Source: Vitrella brassicaformis (taxonomy: Eukaryota > Sar > Vitrellaceae). From it: a stretch of DNA of 64,000 bases. A program made the translations under genes and the position numbers. The stretch lies in contig CDMY01000531.1 in NCBI GenBank assembly GCA_001179505.1, forward strand, positions 190,685 to 254,684, in the 5' to 3' direction. A model generated the notes under the pieces. That model worked only from the letters and a program-made list of their open reading frames with translations, was not told the origin of the DNA and made no database searches. Below, one piece after another: positions 60,252 through 64,000 of the stretch. Positions within the stretch are counted from its first letter, which is position 1; each line of letters starts with the position of its first letter.

Positions 60252-62534
60252 CCAGCCTCTCTGTGTCACGACCCTCTCAGGTGTCTGTCTCTGGCTGGCT
60301 GGTTGTCTGACCTCCCTTCAAGTCGATGTTGGAGGGAGGCCGCCGACGCGCAGGGAAGCAAGAGAGCTACAGCAACAAGTCTGATCGATTGGGGGGGCGC
60401 GAAACCGAACCGCCCCCAAAATCAGCCCCCATTTCTCTCAGAATCGGCTGCAGAGCCCCTCTGCACAGCTGTTCTGAGGTCCCAACAGTATCCAACAGTC
60501 ACGAGAGTCCCTGAGCACCACCGCAGGGGACCAGCATCCAACAGCATCATGATATGGAGCGGCAAAGCTCCGAATGGCTTTATCGCCGGAGGCGTCCCAG
60601 TGCCCGGTTCACGGCCCATCGGAGGCCACCGAGCCGCCATGACAGTTCACCCTGACGAGGGAGAGCCATCGAGCAGCGGTAAGGCGGACATAGAACAGCC
60701 GTCGGCGTGGGCGTCACATGCACTGTGGGTTCTTTGCGTGCATGCACCATTGCAGGGAGTACGGGAGAGGGCAGCGGGGTAGCATCGGACCAGATGGACG
60801 TGCCAGAAGACCACTGTGAGGCCAATGGTAACACTGACTACTGATTGCCAATCATATACATGGCAATCCATCTGTGCCTCCCCCGACTGCATTCATTTCG
60901 TGACTGTTCTGCACTGCAGTGTGCATATCTGCGGGAGTGAAGGACAAGATGGTGACGAGACCGAAAAGAAAAACGGGCAAAGGTGACGAATAAGGGCCCA
61001 CACAGGACAGAGACGCCATGTGCTCACGTCTTAATTGCCTTGACTGTTCTGCTGTGTTCAGATATGCCTAGTGGTGTCGTTGTCGACGTGTCGCACGAGC
61101 GCCGTGGCAAGCGGAAGCGCACGCCCAAGCAACTCCCCGACGATGGTAGGCAGACACACAATACACACACAACGCGGGAGCACATGCAATGCCATCCACC
61201 GGCCTGATTGATGTGCTTTCTTCACTGTGTCACTTTAATTGATGCAGAGGAGGATCCCACCAAGATCCGCCTACCCGGCTGCGGCGTGTCGGTGCGTGCC
61301 TCCCGCCCCCGCCGCACAGACAAGAGCAAGAAGGCCACGACAGCGCCAAATGTGCAGAAGGAGGCGCCGCACATGGTCGAGTCATCGCAGCCGCTCCTCC
61401 CCTCTCCCACCGCGCCCACCCCAGACCATCCCCCGCCCCCCACTGACCAGGCCGGCATCGAGATTCTGCTCAAGATGACCAAGGAGGAAGCCGACCGTCT
61501 GGCTATGCCCCCACCGCCGCTGCCCGAAGGCTTCGTCATCAACAAGGCGGCGGCTTCCAAGAAGGCGGCCAGCAAGCCGAAAGCCAAGCCCAAGCCAAAG
61601 GCCAAGGGCAAGAGGGCCAAGGTGACGAAGGCGGAGAGGGAGGCGGCGGCCAAGGAGAAGGAAGAGGCCAATATGCAGCAGTGGAACTATGACCGGTTCA
61701 TGCGCGAGCACGGGTGGATGCGGCAGATCAACCCCTTCTACCTGCCGGGCCAAGGGTCCCCCTGGCTGAGGGAGAGGGGGGAGAATGGCAACGAGAGCAG
61801 CTCAGAGTCCGACGATGAGAACGAAGACTGGGGTAGGCGGACGAGGAGGGACGCCAGCCGGCCTGTTCCTGATGGGTATACCTGTGTGTCTCCCTCTGTC
61901 TCTCTCTGTGTCTTTCTGTGCGTGTCAGAGCGCTGGGCGGCGACGGACGCTTTCAAGGCTGAGCCGCCGAAACGTGGAGGGGAGCTCCTCCTATACGGGC
62001 TCGACGTCGCCATGGCCACGCAGGGCCACAAGGACGGCACGCCTGATAGGATCGAGGAGGAAGGCCAGGCGGAGGAAGAGGAGAGGCCCTCCAAGATGGC
62101 CCGCGTCATGGAGACGGACCTGTCAAGGCTGGGTGAGGGCGAGGGAGACGCGACGATGGCCGACACCCTTTTGTGGATGGAGAGGATGGAGGAGTGGTGG
62201 GCTGGCATGTCAATGCCGTCGCCGACGTGGCCGCCGATACAATGCGAGATGATGGCAGATGGGCTGCTGCAGGACAGCGACCTGTTTGCCTTTGAGTGAC
62301 AAGACACAGACCGATAGCCGAGCCCTGAGCGGCGCTAAGTGCCGAATCCAGGGGCTCAGAGCAGTAGATAGATGGCAGTGGAGACGGGGACAGACTGACG
62401 GACGGATGGATGGATGGAGACCTGTCATGGTGCGTGTGTGCATGTGGCTGGCTGCTGCCGGAGGGTGACACTGTCTCTGCTCGATCGATGCGATTGGTGT
62501 TTTCCTAATGGACTCTTTTTCTCATCAGAATACG
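60252..62534. repeat. Inverted duplication, right arm
   Basis: Reverse complement of 53,652-56,311. Introns, intergenic flanks and exons are all similar, which indicates a segmental duplication rather than retrotransposition. It lacks the 21-bp-repeat insertion of the left arm and has a much shorter CAGC/CAGA tract. It carries gene copy B. Confidence 0.9.
60549..62299 (+). CDS. Uncharacterised Lys/Ala- and Glu-rich protein, paralogue B
   Basis: The intact-looking copy. Exons by eye: MIWSGKAPNGFIAGGVPVPG (start 60549, donor at about 60,680); an exon encoding TGEGSGVASDQMDVPED (about 60,757-60,829); VCISAGVKDKMVTRPKRK (60,919-60,981); DMPSGVVVDVSHERRGKRKR (61,062-61,145); a long exon from about 61,248 with EEDPTKIRLPGCGVSVRA, LLKMTKEEADRLAMPPPP, KPKAKGKRAKVTKAERE, QWNYDRFMREHGWMRQINPF and SSESDDENEDW; and a last exon ending LLQDSDLFAFE (stop 62299). 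All joins are GT-AG and keep frame. The Lys/Ala-rich stretch may be a nuclear signal or nucleic-acid contact, and the acidic C-terminus contains MADTLLWMERMEEWWAG. No family is recognised. An ATG at 60949 is an alternative start. Confidence 0.7.
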
Positions 62535-62594
62535 CACACTTCATGTTGCGCGTCAATCCATTCAGTCAGTCACTCAGCCATCAATTGCCTCCGC
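62300..62594. other. Short intergenic gap
   Basis: Holds the outer edge of the right inverted arm (to about 62,534) and the convergent 3' ends of gene copy B and the next minus-strand gene. No coding sequence is seen. Confidence 0.5.
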
Positions 62595-63207
62595 TCACAC
62601 ATTCCTGCGTGAGTTGTGTTTGGCGTAGAGGTAAGCCAACGCTCTTGGAAGGGGGCCGTTCTGTAGATGCTCCTTCGTCACAGCCGCTCTCTCGGTGTGG
62701 TGCTCCTGCTTGAAGCGGCCGTCCCCTTTGCTGCTGATGTTGGTGGTGGCCATTGTGGTTGTGGTTGTGGATGCTGACTCGTCACTCGCCGCAGCACCCT
62801 CCGACACATCAGACTGAGGAAACACACATCACATTCATTCATTCATTCATTCATGTGTGTCGTGAGTGAGAGGTTCATGGACTTACTTGTTGGCCATTGT
62901 CGTCTTCGTCACGTGTCTCATGTTTGTCGGCGCCCGCCACATCCTCAAGCTGACATCACAAAGACATCCATCACACATAGAGTTTGGTTTGTGCGTCTCC
63001 TTGCCTGTGTGTGCACACCTGGCTGTTGACGTTGTCTATGATGCGGTTATTCTTGGTCGTGCCATCGTCTTCACCATCGCCCTCTTGCTGCGCACTGCCC
63101 TCCACTGCTGTCGGTGGCATCAATCCGTCGGTGGCCAACAGAGACCCGGCCACCGGGTCACTGCCACTCACACTCGCGGCGGGTGTGTCGATCTGCCGGA
63201 ACGACAT
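62595..63207 (-). CDS. Uncharacterised Ser/Thr- and Asp/Glu-rich protein
   Basis: Three minus-strand exons. The first starts with MSFRQIDTPAASVSGSDP (63207 is the first Met; a splice acceptor just upstream means a 5' exon is possible) and ends TKNNRIIDNVNSQ. The second is about 62,888-62,950 (LEDVAGADKHETRDEDDNGQ). The third begins SDVSEGAAASDESASTTTTT and ends LAYLYAKHNSRRNV (stop 62595). The product is polar and probably disordered, with a Thr run. No family is recognised. Confidence 0.5.
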
Positions 63208-63691
63208 CGGGCGCTGGACAGTGTAAGGCGAGGGGTCAGTCTGTCTCTGTCAGTGGAGAGGGGTACAGACTGACAGATGGATGGATGGATGGAGGGGCGT
63301 GACATTGGTGTGGTGCACTTTCTGATCCATCGATTCAGTGGGCACACATTACATTGAAGAGCAGCCAGGCACAAGCAGGTCACCAACACAAACATCACGC
63401 GCCAAGTCGGGTCGAGCAATGCACTGCATCTACACTCTACAAAAGTATGTGTAGCATGGCATTGCAGCCGTGGATGAGTGCCGGCTGTCTGTGTCAGTCT
63501 GTCCTCCACCTATGCATCCCGCTACCAGCTGCTGCTCCCTGATGCGGCACTCCATTCCTCCATGCAGACCCCCACCCACAGCTGCCGTCAAATCTGACAA
63601 CAGCCACAGGGAGGGAGACAGTTGGTGACGCGCCGCGCCCATTTGTCGTTCGGTCTTCTCACCTATCCTAAGCCATTCATTTGACGGACGG
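63208..63691. other. Intergenic or unresolved 5' region
   Basis: About 480 bases with a GATG-type repeat near 63,278-63,295. It may contain a 5' exon or promoter of the gene at 62.6-63.2 kb. No other coding signal is recognised. Confidence 0.4.
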
Positions 63692-64000
63692 TCACGTCCG
63701 ACGCTCGACACACAGCCCGTCGCCATCCAAGCTGAACTTGTATGGGCTGCCGCTGAAGTTGAGCCCAATCTGCTCAGCCAGGAACCGCCGCTCGAAGTCG
63801 GTGCTCAGGCCGTCGGCGTCGTCGCTGAAGTGTACTTGGGTCTTCTTGTGGCCCTGTCATCCATTCGACCAACACGACAGTGAGCGCAAACGCATTGCCC
63901 GGCAGTTTGTGTGTGGGTGGCGTGTGGAGCACCTTGAGCTCTTTGCTGAATGAGGCCACTGCGGCCATCACGTGCCGGTAGAACTTCTTCAAATGGTGAC
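63692..64000 (-). CDS. 3' end of an uncharacterised gene (runs off window)
   Basis: Two minus-strand exons. One runs from the window edge to about 63,931 (LKKFYRHVMAAVASFSKELK) and joins across an intron to an exon at 63,692-63,853 (GHKKTQVHFSDDADGLSTDF then ERRFLAEQIGLNFSGSPYKF, ending LDGDGLCVERRT). The frame is kept across the GT-AG join. Only the last ~70 residues are visible. No family is recognised, and the 5' part lies outside the window. Confidence 0.6.

Noticed and set aside
53652-62534. Inverted arms as a DNA transposon with terminal inverted repeats
   Set aside because: The arms contain whole spliced genes and no transposase, and the loop genes are ordinary cellular genes. A segmental inverted duplication explains it better.
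1-64000. tRNA, rRNA, CRISPR array, bacterial-type operons or promoters
   Set aside because: None seen on reading. The intron-rich gene structure is eukaryotic, so bacterial-type signals were not called.

Overview
This 64 kb window is nuclear DNA of a protist. Genes sit on both strands and are split by many short GT-AG introns (about 60-150 bp) that are often TG-rich on the sense strand. Intergenic gaps are short, GC is high, and there are abundant CA/TG, CCAT and CTGT simple repeats. The gene content (a spatacsin, an IQCH, a FAM184, a tubulin tyrosine ligase-like protein, a CatSper-like single-domain channel, MORN proteins and an Alba-RGG protein) fits a flagellated alveolate. A chromerid such as Vitrella is my best guess. 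The species is inference only; no rRNA or organelle sequence is present.

Layout. 1-2.4 kb: non-coding, with a ~390-bp direct repeat. 2.4-6.7 kb (-): voltage-gated cation channel. 7.0-11.7 kb (+): FAM184-type coiled coil. 12.0-15.3 kb (-): J-domain protein. 15.4-19.2 kb (+): TTLL enzyme. 19.8-20.35 kb (-): small unknown gene. 20.7-21.6 kb (+): MORN protein 1. 22.2-36.0 kb (-): a very long spatacsin (SPG11) orthologue. 36.1-37.4 kb (+): MORN protein 2. 37.7-44.1 kb: a mosaic of broken cyclin modules, repeated exons and captured pieces of neighbouring genes. 44.5-47.8 kb (-): an apparently two-module mitotic-type cyclin. 48.45-53.56 kb (+): IQCH. 53.65-62.53 kb: a large inverted duplication whose arms carry two paralogues of an unknown gene, and whose loop holds a METTL22-like methyltransferase (-) and an Alba-RGG protein (+). 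62.6-64 kb: an unknown gene and the 3' end of another (both -).

How they fit together. Several genes point to flagella or microtubules: the CatSper-like channel, TTLL, IQCH and possibly FAM184 and the MORN proteins. Spatacsin points to AP-5/lysosome trafficking. Neighbouring genes are mostly divergent pairs separated by 15-640 bp, so shared promoters are likely. The most unusual parts are the cyclin array with its apparent domain-fused cyclin, and the inverted duplication with a tandem 21-bp repeat inserted in one arm only. All spliced models were read by eye from frame continuity, GT/AG borders and family resemblance; no alignment was run.
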